Numbered from the stretch's first letter, positions 25,921 to 34,166 are shown. The stretch is 64,000 nt of DNA from Marinomonas rhizomae (GCF_003315485.1 NZ_QNSE01000005.1:186001-250000); one strand, 5' to 3'. Notes: generated by a model from the sequence alone, not told the origin. A program made the numbers and translations.

Positions 25921-28209
25921 ATGGATGACTTTCTAAGAACAATAACTTTCTGTATTTTACAGTTAATAATTTCTACTTTTTCTTTCGCAACTACAACTCC
26001 ATTAGCAGATAAATATATATCAGAACATGGTTTAAAAAAATCAGTTGGACAGATTTTTGTTGTTGGCATACCCACTGACTATAAAAACACCGCAGGGAGT
26101 AGTGACTATAAAAAGCTTATTGAAGATTTAAACATTGGAGGAATAATACTCAATACTTACAACTTGCCAAGCAGTGAGCTTGAAAATGAAAAAAGAAATA
26201 CGGCTGTAATGGATGCTGCCAACTTTGTTCAAAGGCTAAAATCTTCTACGGAGTTTAAAGAGTCGCCTTTGATGGTCATGAGTGACTTTGAAAGTTATCG
26301 GTTTACTTCAGTAAAATACCCTCTTTTTCCACCACCAAATCCGTTAGTCTTATCATCGACAGGGGATACAAAATGGTCAAGATATGCGGCGAGGTTAGCC
26401 GCAGCTCAGTTAAAGTCACTTGGCGTGAATATATTATTAGGCCCAGTTTTTGATCTTGATGGAAGCAAACAAGACAAAATAGATCAGATGACATATATGC
26501 GCTCATTTTCAAGTGAAGCACATATAGCTCTACCTCATATAAAAGAGTTTCTAGAAGGGTTGAAAAATAGCAAAATAATTTCTTTCTCTAAACACTTTCC
26601 ATCCTATAGCTCAACATTTTCAGATACTCATGAAGAGCCGTCAAATTACATAGGTTCACATGATTCACTTATAAAAGAGATCGAATATCTTAAATCGTTA
26701 GATGCATATTTCGACGGTGTAATGACATCACACTTAACTATTCAAGAACATAACTCAGATACTCCCGCATCTTTAAGCCATAACTTTTTCAAAGACTACA
26801 TGTCTAATTTTAAAGAAAAAATATTAATTACTGATGATTTGTCTGACATGAAATCATCTCTAGAATATTTTGAATCGAACTTTTACCAAGTTAACCCTGC
26901 AGTAATTTCAAAAGAAGCTTTTAATGCTGGTAATGATCTGCTTCTTTTCTCACACCTAACAAGTGTTTCAGGAAAACAGCACGCCAAAAGAACTAGCTTT
27001 AAATCGGTCGATATCAGTGATGCAATTACTGAACTTGAGAGCGAAATATCAAAGAGCCAAAGCCAGCTTCAAAGGTTCAAGCGGTCTTTAGAAAAAATAT
27101 TAACTTTGAAAATAAAAATAAACAATTTAAGTAACTCATCTTCTAGCTCTTATAAATATTACACTTCAGAAGCACTATCTGGATTAGAAAATATCAATAA
27201 TGAAGAAGAATTCCTGCTTGAAGTGTATAGAAATGCTTTAATTGAAGTTAGTAAAGGGTCTGAAGATGATCTAAAAATAACAAAAAGTGGCAATTCAATT
27301 CTTTTCATAGGTCAAAAGGAGTTCCTAGCCCCCATAAAATATAGTCTTAGAAAAAATTTCACTAATCACGAATTAGAAAAATCTTATTCCGGTTCAAAAT
27401 TCGAAAAAGAAAAGACAAAAATCTTAAAGTTAATTAAAGAACATGAAAAAGTTTTCTTTTCAGCAAGTTCTCCCGACCACATAAACATACTGGATCATAT
27501 TCGTCTGAAATCTCCTATAGATTTCAAGAATATAGTAGTATTTTTGCACGCCAGCCCATCTATATTAAAACCTTTCTTTATAGATAGAATAAATATAATC
27601 GGTAACTTTTCACACGACCCTCTTTCTTTTTATATAGACCATGAGTATATTGACGGAAAAATTAATGCTAAAAACAGAACCGAAACTCCAATTTCTATCT
27701 CAGACGGAGCAGTACATAACGCTTTGAATGTTAGCCCCCCAAAGTACGAAGGTATCTCTCCAAAAGAAATCATCTACTTTAGCACAGAACTAGAAAAGCT
27801 CTTTTATGAAGAAAAAATAAAACTTGAGAAAAAAGTAGATATAAAAAACAAGGAGATAGAGAAATTAAAAATCATAAAAAAACAAAAAAATGAAAAAGAA
27901 ACTAAAAAAGAGTCCTACATAAAGGGTCTACTTTATTCATCCTTAACAATATCATCGATACTTTTAATTTTTATATACTTTAAAGCCACTAGTAGAACAC
28001 ACAAATGGGAGTTCTACTCAAAGAGAAGATTAATATTCTCGATACCAAAATTACTTAAGTTTTGTTTGCTTGCTATGACTGCTGGAATAGTTTTTTTCAA
28101 TCAAGATCCTGATACGGTTATGTTTACTGGTTTGATAACTTTTATTGGTGGTCTTCTTGTTACAGAAACAATGAATTACTTTTTATCTAGATCCAATACT
28201 ACTCAATAA
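25921..28209 (+). CDS. Membrane-anchored GH3 (NagZ-like) glycosidase homologue
   Basis: The 762-residue protein is encoded by markedly AT-rich DNA. A signal peptide (LLIISTFSFA-like, residues 8-24) precedes a GH3 N-terminal domain. VGQIFVVGIP, IGGIILNTYNL and SKHFPSYSSTFSDTHEEPS (about 220-238, the KH and DTH loop) are present, and ITDDLSDM near residue 303 offers the GH3 nucleophile position. The middle region (about 440-620) resembles a degenerate GH3 C-terminal domain (KVFFSASSPDH, NIVVFLHASPS). A Lys/Glu coiled coil (about 625-665) and two or three membrane helices follow. Family members cleave beta-linked N-acetylhexosamine or glucose. The tail layout is unusual. Base composition suggests recent acquisition. 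Confidence 0.75.
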   Translation: MDDFLRTITFCILQLIISTFSFATTTPLADKYISEHGLKKSVGQIFVVGIPTDYKNTAGSSDYKKLIEDLNIGGIILNTYNLPSSELENEKRNTAVMDAANFVQRLKSSTEFKESPLMVMSDFESYRFTSVKYPLFPPPNPLVLSSTGDTKWSRYAARLAAAQLKSLGVNILLGPVFDLDGSKQDKIDQMTYMRSFSSEAHIALPHIKEFLEGLKNSKIISFSKHFPSYSSTFSDTHEEPSNYIGSHDSLIKEIEYLKSLDAYFDGVMTSHLTIQEHNSDTPASLSHNFFKDYMSNFKEKILITDDLSDMKSSLEYFESNFYQVNPAVISKEAFNAGNDLLLFSHLTSVSGKQHAKRTSFKSVDISDAITELESEISKSQSQLQRFKRSLEKILTLKIKINNLSNSSSSSYKYYTSEALSGLENINNEEEFLLEVYRNALIEVSKGSEDDLKITKSGNSILFIGQKEFLAPIKYSLRKNFTNHELEKSYSGSKFEKEKTKILKLIKEHEKVFFSASSPDHINILDHIRLKSPIDFKNIVVFLHASPSILKPFFIDRINIIGNFSHDPLSFYIDHEYIDGKINAKNRTETPISISDGAVHNALNVSPPKYEGISPKEIIYFSTELEKLFYEEKIKLEKKVDIKNKEIEKLKIIKKQKNEKETKKESYIKGLLYSSLTISSILLIFIYFKATSRTHKWEFYSKRRLIFSIPKLLKFCLLAMTAGIVFFNQDPDTVMFTGLITFIGGLLVTETMNYFLSRSNTTQ

Positions 28210-28246
28210 AGAATTGATAAAATCAATAAAAATTGAGGGCATGAAC

Positions 28247-28272
28247 AATTGGAGTCAGATGAAAATTTAATC
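28247..28272. repeat. Left copy of an imperfect repeat flanking the RAYT remnant
   Basis: The block ATTGGAGTCAGATGAAAAT followed by TTAATCC resembles a second block at 28896-28921 in the same orientation. Part of it also forms an inverted repeat, GAGTCAGATG with CATCTGACTC, across 28252-28281. This hairpin overlaps the 3' end of the RAYT remnant. Confidence 0.6.
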
Positions 28273-28686
28273 CATCTGACTCGGTTTCCTACCGCGCTTT
28301 TTTGGCGTCACTCGCCTACCCGTTAGCTTCTCGATCTCCTCTTTAAAACGTTCGTTTCCCAGTGCCATATCTGAATGCGTAGCGGATCGAATCCGTCCGA
28401 GTTCTTCTTCTGGGATGTGGCATTTGAATAAAGCTTGATAACGCTTCGCTCGCGTTTCCTGCTGACGGCTAAGCTTGAGATAAAGTTCATGCGGTTGCCA
28501 AAGCTCACTTTGTAGATCCAGTGACTCCTGGGCATGAAAGCGATAGCTCGACCATTTGTAGTCAGCTGGATGAGCGACCATATTAGCTCTAACGGGATTC
28601 AGTTCGATATACGGCAGCGCTTTGATATCTGCGCGCTCTAGTAAGTGAGCGTAGCCTACGGATGTATTTGTCATATTCAGTACCAA
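28267..28686 (-). pseudogene. REP-associated tyrosine transposase (RAYT), N-terminally truncated
   Basis: The 139-codon frame matches only the C-terminal part of a Y1/RAYT transposase: ALPYIELNPVRANMVAHP, YKWSSYRFHA, then ALGNERFKEEIEKLTGRRV and a basic PKKRGRKPS tail. The N-terminal HUH motif and the helix with the catalytic tyrosine are missing. Residues 1-20 do not fit the family, and the frame probably begins inside a deletion. RAYTs normally act on REP-type palindromes. A similar short fragment remains at 31,891-31,990. No function is expected from this piece. Confidence 0.82.
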
Positions 28687-29023
28687 AAAATTTTTACAAA
28701 GCTAAGATTTTAGTTAAATCTGCTTCGTTCGCTAAGATAATAGTTACATTTTAAGCATTGTTACTTGGTGTTGGATACGCATAACTGCAATTTAGTCTAA
28801 GAAAATGTTTACAGAGTTAAGATTTTTTTTACAAATCTCCATTTTTTCAAGAAAAAGATTACAGACTATGTGTAAGTAAGCGTTTCTACAAGCAATTGGG
28901 GTCATATGAAAATTAAACTCTCTAGCTACACCACATTTTACGGTAGTTAATCCACAAAACCAGGTTGTCGCATTTATTATCTAAATTTGGTTTAACCGTG
29001 TTTTAGTTGTTTTTTAGAAAAAG
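28687..29023. other. AT-rich intergenic region with degenerate repeats
   Basis: No gene is supported. Two related blocks are visible, TTTACAAAGCTAAGATTTT (from 28692) and TTTACAGAGTTAAGATTTTT (from 28809). A copy of the ATTGGGGTCATATGAAAAT repeat lies at 28896. They look like debris left by a RAYT/REP element. Confidence 0.5.
28896..28921. repeat. Right copy of an imperfect repeat flanking the RAYT remnant
   Basis: The block ATTGGGGTCATATGAAAAT followed by TAAACTC is a close match, in the same orientation, to 28247-28272. The pair brackets the transposase remnant and may mark former element ends. Confidence 0.6.
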
Positions 29024-29051
29024 ACATGCCCTACCGAAAAGTAGGGCATGT
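29024..29051 (-). terminator. Rho-independent terminator of the porin gene
   Basis: Inverted repeat ACATGCCCTAC (29024-29034) / GTAGGGCATGT (29041-29051), loop CGAAAA, followed on the minus strand by CTTTTTCTAAAAAA. It lies 9 bases past the porin stop. Confidence 0.9.
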
Positions 29052-29059
29052 GTCCGAGT

Positions 29060-29989
29060 TTAAAATTCGATTTCTGTTCCTGCAACGTAGGCCATTTCTG
29101 CGCCTTCTTTGTTGGTGTTAGAAAGCTCTGCAAAGACTTTTACGTCTTTAAACTCAGGAAACGCGTACGTCACGTTGGTATACCACTCATGAACTTCTTC
29201 ATCCGATTCAGGTTTATTATTCACATAACCAAGCACCATGGTAGTCGAGTCGGTTACGTCAAACATGGTCACTAGGTTATAGACTTTTAACGTGTCTTCC
29301 GCTTCCGAGTAGTCTGCTGCGAAGGTCGCAAAGCCGGCATCGTATTTGGCACTCACACCATACGAGTCCATCTTTTCGCCATGAATTGCCACTTCACGAT
29401 TTTGGTAGGCGACGGCGAATTCCAAGTCTGAAACATTAAACGATGCAAACGCATCAAATGATTGCTCGTCTTCACTGTCTTCACCTTCTGCTCTTAACTC
29501 CGTCGAAAGCATAAGGTTAACTTTGTCTAGGTCGAAGTTTACTAAGATCACGTCGTCGCCATCCGTTTCATCAAAAGCCACATCGTCCGAGTCCATCTCA
29601 TAGTCCTCCGCCACACCAAACTCATCCGTGGCATAATCTTGCTTACCAACCGACAGCGCAGTATCACGGTAAGCAAAACCGACATAAGCGTCTTTGAGTG
29701 CCGCGCTATTTTGATCTTCATCATCGTTAGCCGCGTCGTCAAAGTCGAATTTGATTCGACCAAACGCACTCAGATCCTTGCTTAGTTGATAAGAGACTTT
29801 GTTATCAAATTTCAAAGAATCAAAGTTCACGTAAAGGTTTTTATTTGCACCATTGTCTTTTTGCAATTGAATTTGGATGTCTCCATTCAATTGATATTTA
29901 AAGCCGTCTTGATCAACCATGGTGGCCGCCATAACGGAAGTGGTCGTGAGAGAAGAAAGCATCGCGGTTGCTAGAATTGTCTGTTTCAT
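29060..29989 (-). CDS. General outer-membrane porin
   Basis: I chose the ATG at 29989 (309 residues) because AGGAA lies 7 bases upstream and the product then begins with a clean signal peptide, MKQTILATAMLSSLTTTSVMA. The mature part starts ATMVDQDGFKYQLNGDIQIQ and consists of alternating beta-strands with acidic loops, such as DDAANDDEDQNS and ETDGDD. It ends in phenylalanine (GTEIEF), as expected for BAM-inserted barrels. It fits the OmpC/OmpF-like Porin_4 superfamily of marine gammaproteobacteria. The acidic loops suggest cation preference or adaptation to seawater; substrate is unknown. It is followed by a strong terminator. Confidence 0.9.
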   Translation of the reverse strand: MKQTILATAMLSSLTTTSVMAATMVDQDGFKYQLNGDIQIQLQKDNGANKNLYVNFDSLKFDNKVSYQLSKDLSAFGRIKFDFDDAANDDEDQNSAALKDAYVGFAYRDTALSVGKQDYATDEFGVAEDYEMDSDDVAFDETDGDDVILVNFDLDKVNLMLSTELRAEGEDSEDEQSFDAFASFNVSDLEFAVAYQNREVAIHGEKMDSYGVSAKYDAGFATFAADYSEAEDTLKVYNLVTMFDVTDSTTMVLGYVNNKPESDEEVHEWYTNVTYAFPEFKDVKVFAELSNTNKEGAEMAYVAGTEIEF

Positions 29990-30105
29990 TTTAAGTTCCT
30001 CGGTGAGGTTTGTCCGTGTCGCTAGACAACAGCAACCCCACCTTATTGAAAAGTGTTTATAATTTATTAAAGAGTTCATTTAGTACTGAAAGTGGTGATG
30101 TACCG

Positions 30106-31632
30106 CTAGTGAAGGCTTAATTCATCGCGGTAACAACGTTCTAGTTCATTTAAACTGTAGAAATACTGAGTGCCTGGAAAGACGTTACAATCGTCTTTAA
30201 AGCCAATTTCTTTTTCGTTGTAGAGCATCTTCACCAAAGTGGCACTATTCGGTTTTTTGCTTTTAAACAGATCCCATTGAATGTTCGCAGAGTAAGGCGT
30301 TACCCAACCGCCACGCCATGCATTATTTGCTTGGCTATAAAGTTCATCAGGGGCCGCGGATTTCTGGCTGCCTTCGACATGCAGAAGCGCCGCCAAGGGC
30401 ATAATTTGCTCCGCGTGGGCAAAACGAAGTTTGGCGACATGCTTAACCGCTTGGCGGTCGTTCGCAACGGCGTCCATTTCATGGAACATGTCTTTTAGCA
30501 GGGGCTTCGCAATGTTGTAAGTCACACCATGGCCATCCGCAAAGCTTGGCCCTTTTTCATAGAAATCTTCCGCATCAGACTGGTAAGCGAACCAAGCGGA
30601 CTCTTCTGGCGTAATAAACTGTTTCAGATCCCATTCACCACCTTGTGCTTGGGCCTCGCGCAACATCCCAGGCGCGATAATAAACATATTATAAAGTTTG
30701 GATGCCGCATCAACTTCGTTTTGCACGTACTTCCAATCGTCTTCTGTTTCATCTGGTTTTCGAGTATTGGTTTTAAAGCAATTTGCAGCCGACACATCGC
30801 AGTTTTTGTCATCAGAAATTTGATACTCAAGGAAATCGACAAACTCTTTGGTATAAATGCGCTCTAGCATCTCACGAGCCAATAATGTGGTTTGCGGCAG
30901 CCTTGCGAGTTCATCAAAGACCGCCTCTAGCTTGTCTGATTTTTTAAACGCTTTATACGCTTCATAATTGCCTTTGTACTCTTGATAATTGGCGTTTTTC
31001 GCTGGATTGGTTTTGTGGGAGTAAAGCTCGTATTTATTGACCATCTTCTTATCAATTTTATTGGCTTGTGTTTGGGCTTGATAACACTGCGCCGCATCAT
31101 CACTTACATAATTAACGTCTTTTGCAAGCGACTGCATGAAGAAATGGGCCGTTTGATTGGCCCGCGCTTTACCTGATGTTTGCACTTGGATGCAGACTGG
31201 CTGTTGGGATGTATTCCGCATGAGCGGTGACAAACGCTCAGCCATGCGTGTAGCAATACCTGAAGGCTCTTCTTCACCAATTTTTGTAAGTAAGCCGTAG
31301 CCTAACGTTTTGTTTGCGGCGGTTACTTGATCTGTGATCGGTCCAAGTTTTTCACCTAGCTCTGTTAATTGACCGCGTTGTTTCGCCAACGTCCATACTT
31401 GCTTAGTCAAGATATCGTATTTAGGACTTGATAATGCACGTGCTCCGTGACGTTCAACCAATTGCGTATAAGCAATGTTATAGCCATCAGGTGCGGCTTC
31501 GTAGCTGTTTAAATCTTGTTTAGGTACGTAAATTGCCTTGCTGCTGTATTGATATTCAACAGACTGAGCAAAGCTACTAGACGCACTCAACAAGGCGATC
31601 GTTGCTGAAGTGATGAGAGAATAACGATTCAT
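30106..31632 (-). CDS. Histidine-type phosphatase, MINPP-like (possible phytase)
   Basis: I chose the ATG at 31632 (508 residues) because of AGGA about 7 bases upstream and the signal peptide MNRYSLITSATIALLSASSS. The histidine phosphatase signature appears as QLVERHGARALSS (RHGxR, about residues 56-64 of the precursor). The C-terminal proton-donor motif reads RFAHAEQIMPL. HAE replaces the HD of classical acid phosphatases, as in multiple inositol polyphosphate phosphatases. Several cysteines suggest disulfides. It should act in the periplasm or outside on phosphate esters, perhaps inositol phosphates. The porin gene follows 116 bases downstream, in the same direction, and may take up the phosphate or substrate. 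No Pho box was identified. Confidence 0.85.
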   Translation of the reverse strand: MNRYSLITSATIALLSASSSFAQSVEYQYSSKAIYVPKQDLNSYEAAPDGYNIAYTQLVERHGARALSSPKYDILTKQVWTLAKQRGQLTELGEKLGPITDQVTAANKTLGYGLLTKIGEEEPSGIATRMAERLSPLMRNTSQQPVCIQVQTSGKARANQTAHFFMQSLAKDVNYVSDDAAQCYQAQTQANKIDKKMVNKYELYSHKTNPAKNANYQEYKGNYEAYKAFKKSDKLEAVFDELARLPQTTLLAREMLERIYTKEFVDFLEYQISDDKNCDVSAANCFKTNTRKPDETEDDWKYVQNEVDAASKLYNMFIIAPGMLREAQAQGGEWDLKQFITPEESAWFAYQSDAEDFYEKGPSFADGHGVTYNIAKPLLKDMFHEMDAVANDRQAVKHVAKLRFAHAEQIMPLAALLHVEGSQKSAAPDELYSQANNAWRGGWVTPYSANIQWDLFKSKKPNSATLVKMLYNEKEIGFKDDCNVFPGTQYFYSLNELERCYRDELSLH

Positions 31633-31840
31633 GAGTTTTCCTAAAAGTGACAGTGAAACAGGTATGATGCGATTTCCAAAAAACAAGCGGAACAGTAACC
31701 AGTAAATGTGACAACCTGATTGCATAAAAATGAATATTGCACATAGGTGCAATATTACTCTAACGTCCATTTATTCCATTTGAGATGATTGCCTGGGCTA
31801 AAATTGGGACTTAAAGCCAACAAAAACGAGACGTACCAAG
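31633..31840. other. Region upstream of the phosphatase gene
   Basis: No gene is supported. An AT-rich leader containing the presumed promoter of the minus-strand phosphatase runs into the RAYT-derived inverted repeat that starts at 31841. Confidence 0.4.
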
Positions 31841-31899
31841 TGCCTCTAATGTCAGAGCTATGATGGGATCTCAGAGGAAACAATTAGCCATTAGAGGCA
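31841..31899. repeat. Inverted repeat, possible REP-type palindrome
   Basis: Arms TGCCTCTAATG (31841-31851) and CATTAGAGGCA (31889-31899) are perfect and enclose 37 bases. The right arm contains the stop codon of the RAYT fragment next to it, which fits an element end. I found no further copy in the window. Confidence 0.6.
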
Positions 31900-31990
31900 G
31901 ATAAAATTAAGCTCTTCTTTAAACCTTTCATTCCCCAATGTCATATCGGATTGATTACCTTTAAGTGCTTTCAGTGTTTTCTTATGCCAT
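31891..31990 (-). pseudogene. Short RAYT transposase C-terminal fragment
   Basis: On the minus strand, the sequence ending at 31891 reads HKKTLKALKGNQSDMTLGNERFKEEL then NFICL and a stop. The stretch SDM-LGNERFKEE matches the C-terminal SDMALGNERFKEEIE of the larger remnant at 28,267. Only about 30 codons remain, so this is a relic of a second, related transposase. Confidence 0.7.
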
Positions 31991-32025
31991 CGCCGTTTTC
32001 TTATATTTTCAAAAAAAGAATGGTA

Positions 32026-32053
32026 TTGATTCTCATTATTGTTTTGTTATGAT
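32026..32053 (+). promoter_or_regulatory. Probable sigma-70 promoter of rpmE2-rpmJ2
   Basis: -35 TTGATT (32026-32031) and -10 TATGAT (32048-32053) with 16-base spacing. The -10 overlaps the Zur box, so bound Zur would block RNA polymerase. Confidence 0.6.
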
Positions 32054-32060
32054 ATAACAT
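32044..32060. promoter_or_regulatory. Zur box upstream of rpmE2-rpmJ2
   Basis: TTGTTAT-GAT-ATAACAT. Its 15-base core TGTTATGATATAACA is identical to the site before zevB (18553-18569). It lies 27 bases upstream of the rpmE2 start, as expected for Zur-repressed zinc-free ribosomal paralogues. Confidence 0.9.
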
Positions 32061-32087
32061 ATCTAAATTAGTCAAAGGAATAGAATA

Positions 32088-32348
32088 ATGAGAAATAACA
32101 TTCACCCCGACTACCGAACGGTAGTCTTTCACGACACTAGCGTAGACACCTACTTTTTAATCGGTTCGACATTTCAGACCGACCAGACAATAGAATGGAA
32201 GGATGGCAAAACCTACCCTTATCACGCCATTGATGTGTCCTCTGCATCGCATCCTTTTTATACAGGTCAACAACGTTCGACACAGCTTGAAGGGCGAGTT
32301 CAGAACTTCAAACGCCGTTATGGCGGTAGTTACAAAGGAGGCAAATAA
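32088..32348 (+). CDS. rpmE2: 50S ribosomal protein L31, type B (zinc-independent)
   Basis: The 86-residue protein matches L31 type B/Ykg[21 protein letters not shown], the FLIGSTFQT segment, [12 protein letters not shown] and a basic C-terminus [11 protein letters not shown]. It has no cysteine at all, so the CxxC zinc site of ordinary L31 is lost. Under zinc starvation it replaces zinc-loaded L31 in the large ribosomal subunit and frees zinc. The Zur box and promoter directly upstream support that use. It overlaps rpmJ2 by one base (TAATG). Confidence 0.96.
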   Translation: MRNNIHPDYRTVVFHDTSVDTYFLIGSTFQTDQTIEWKDGKTYPYHAIDVSSASHPFYTGQQRSTQLEGRVQNFKRRYGGSYKGGK

Positions 32349-32491
32349 TGCAGGTATTGTCTTCGTTGAAGAGTGCGAAAAAGCGCCATAAGGATTGTAA
32401 GGTCGTCAAACGCCGAGGACGTATTTATGTAATCTGCAAATCCAACCCAAGATTTAAAGCCGTACAAGGAAAAGGTGGTAAGAAGAAATAA
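32348..32491 (+). CDS. rpmJ2: 50S ribosomal protein L36, type B (zinc-independent)
   Basis: The short 47-residue protein begins [17 protein letters not shown] and contains [19 protein letters not shown] then [11 protein letters not shown]. Compared with zinc-binding L36, two of the four ligands are replaced (first Cys to His, final His to Phe), as in E. coli YkgO. It is co-transcribed and coupled with rpmE2. It substitutes for zinc-binding L36 during zinc limitation. Confidence 0.95.
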   Translation: MQVLSSLKSAKKRHKDCKVVKRRGRIYVICKSNPRFKAVQGKGGKKK

Positions 32492-32671
32492 GCGAACTTG
32501 AAGGAAGAGCTTGCTGATACTAACAACGGCTCTGCATATGCGCATAATTTGAGCCAAATGGAGATTAAGCTCAGATTTGGCTTCGCCTTTTAGCGCTCTG
32601 TTCAACAAGCGGCTTAACTTGATTGAGGTTTCCACTGATCCCAATCTAGTGTCCTTTACGTAAATGTGCCT

Positions 32672-32827
32672 ATGACTCATAAAAAACCGCATTTACCCGA
32701 AAAAACTTGCCTGATCTGCCAGCGTTCATTTACATGGCGTAAGAAATGGGAACGCGATTGGCAGCAGGTAAAATACTGCTCTGAACGCTGCAAACGCCAA
32801 GGCAAAAAGTCGCTTGTCTTGGCGTGA
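32672..32827 (+). CDS. DUF2256-family small zinc-finger protein
   Basis: A 51-codon frame starts at ATG 32672: MTHKKPHLPEKTCLIC, then QRSFTWRKKWERDW, QQVKYCSERCKRQ and a basic tail. Four cysteines (13, 16, 36 and 40; CxxC and CxxxC) form a probable zinc knuckle, as in the small DUF2256 family of unknown function. The pattern leaves little doubt that it is coding. It follows rpmJ2 by 180 bases without a clear terminator. Membership in the Zur unit is possible but not shown. No strong SD is visible. Confidence 0.8.
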   Translation: MTHKKPHLPEKTCLICQRSFTWRKKWERDWQQVKYCSERCKRQGKKSLVLA

Positions 32828-33027
32828 TGCCACATGAAGCAAGGCTTGCTTAACCTCCTACGATTTATTATTCCCCCTTTTTCTATTGTCTTTGCTGACA
32901 CTCATGACAAAAAGCGTAAATTCCACCCGGCTTGCTGACTATCTATGCTGAGTTAATCAACTTTTAAATAGCCTACTTTGTTTTACAGTATGAGTATCAA
33001 TTAAAACGCCTCAGGAGCGAGCAAGTT

Positions 33028-33411
33028 ATGTCTGTCTACGAGAACGATGTATCACTAAATGCAAAGCGCTATAACGACAAACTGTTACTTAACATTAAAA
33101 CATCGGGCCATCCAAGTGATATGGATTTTGAAAACATCACGCCCAAGCTAGAAGCTGCGCTTTATTCTATCCATTCTCCATACGCAGTATTGCTAGTCGA
33201 CATTAGTGAATTTGAAGGTTGGAGTATAAAAAGCGCTTGGTCGAAATTCTTACTAAGCCAACGACTTGGCGGTGAGTTTAATCGCATCGCCATCTATGGA
33301 AAAAGCCGTTGGCAGAATAGATTAATTCGGGTGATTAGCTGGTTTATCTCAGCAGACATTAAGGTATTCAAACGTAAGAAAGAAGCGACAGACTGGGTTA
33401 TGGCTTCATAA
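33028..33411 (+). CDS. SpoIIAA/STAS-like protein
   Basis: The 127-residue cytoplasmic protein matches the SpoIIAA-like (STAS-related) family: alternating strands and helices, with KLLLNIKTSGHPSDMDF, the AVLLVDISEFEGW strand and turn (about residues 50-62) and FNRIAIYGKSRWQNRLIRV. Family members are often stress-related and may bind lipids or act as anti-anti-sigma-like modules; the function is unknown. An SD-like AGGAG lies 11 bases before the ATG. It stands alone between the DUF2256 gene and a divergently oriented YdjM-like gene. Confidence 0.8.
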   Translation: MSVYENDVSLNAKRYNDKLLLNIKTSGHPSDMDFENITPKLEAALYSIHSPYAVLLVDISEFEGWSIKSAWSKFLLSQRLGGEFNRIAIYGKSRWQNRLIRVISWFISADIKVFKRKKEATDWVMAS

Positions 33412-33443
33412 GCCAGTCTTGATCCGCTGAACCAATTTCCCCC

Positions 33444-34166
33444 CTAGCCCCAAAGCTGACGTAATTCGTTTAGCTCTTGTACAAACCAATCTGATAACTG
33501 TACATTCGCCGGCCACCAAGCAAAAGCATCAAGCCAAGCTTCTGCGCTTGGGCTGAGCCAGTACCCCACAACACAACCAACGACTAACAGGGCTGAAGCC
33601 AGTGGCTCGCCCCAGTCGGTGAGTTTCATCGCGGAACCAAACGAGCGTTTGATGCGCATGCCAGACAGCTCGATGCTATATAACTCGTCTAATATGAGGT
33701 GAATCGTCGCGCCAAGAAAGATAAAAGCACCAATACCCCAAGCGGTTTTCGCCTCCAAGGCAAACAGGTGGTAAGCGATAGGCACGGCAAGGGCGCTAAA
33801 CATGAGGTTGGCAAGCAGACTGTGTAACGTTCCTCTATGTATGGTGAATGTTTCAAATACTTTTTGTAGCGGAAAACGCACAACAAGATAACTCACTATT
33901 GCCAGGGCTAGTACCTGCCAATGAATAAGTTTGTCCACTCCAAAGGCGATAGCGAGACCCGCGACCAATGCCCCAAACAAGCGAAACACCAATCGAATCG
34001 CGGCGGAGTCGTCGGCGTCTATATCAGGCAGTAATCCACCAAGGGTGCCAGCCAAAGCATACAGAATGGCTTCATTCATATTGGCAAAGCCCATAATAAA
34101 CGTACTTGCTGCCAATGGAGCACTGAGTACGGCAGCGACAGTAACATGAGTTTTAAAGTTGGCCAT
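33444..34166 (-). CDS. YdjM-family metal-dependent membrane hydrolase
   Basis: The 240-residue protein has an N-terminal KTHVTVAAVLSAP and the conserved metal-ligand segments GGLLPDIDADDSA (about residues 42-54), HRGTLHSLLA (about 112-121) and HLILDELYSIELSG (about 156-169), spread across five or six membrane helices. This fits the YdjM/DUF457 family of inner-membrane proteins annotated as metal-dependent hydrolases (LexA-regulated in E. coli). The substrate is unknown. No SOS box was recognised upstream. Confidence 0.88.
   Translation of the reverse strand: MANFKTHVTVAAVLSAPLAASTFIMGFANMNEAILYALAGTLGGLLPDIDADDSAAIRLVFRLFGALVAGLAIAFGVDKLIHWQVLALAIVSYLVVRFPLQKVFETFTIHRGTLHSLLANLMFSALAVPIAYHLFALEAKTAWGIGAFIFLGATIHLILDELYSIELSGMRIKRSFGSAMKLTDWGEPLASALLVVGCVVGYWLSPSAEAWLDAFAWWPANVQLSDWFVQELNELRQLWG

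Noticed and set aside
32330..32692. Minus-strand 120-codon frame overlapping rpmJ2
   Set aside because: It overlaps rpmJ2 and approaches the DUF2256 gene on the other strand. It has no SD and matches no family I know; the plus-strand genes are far stronger.
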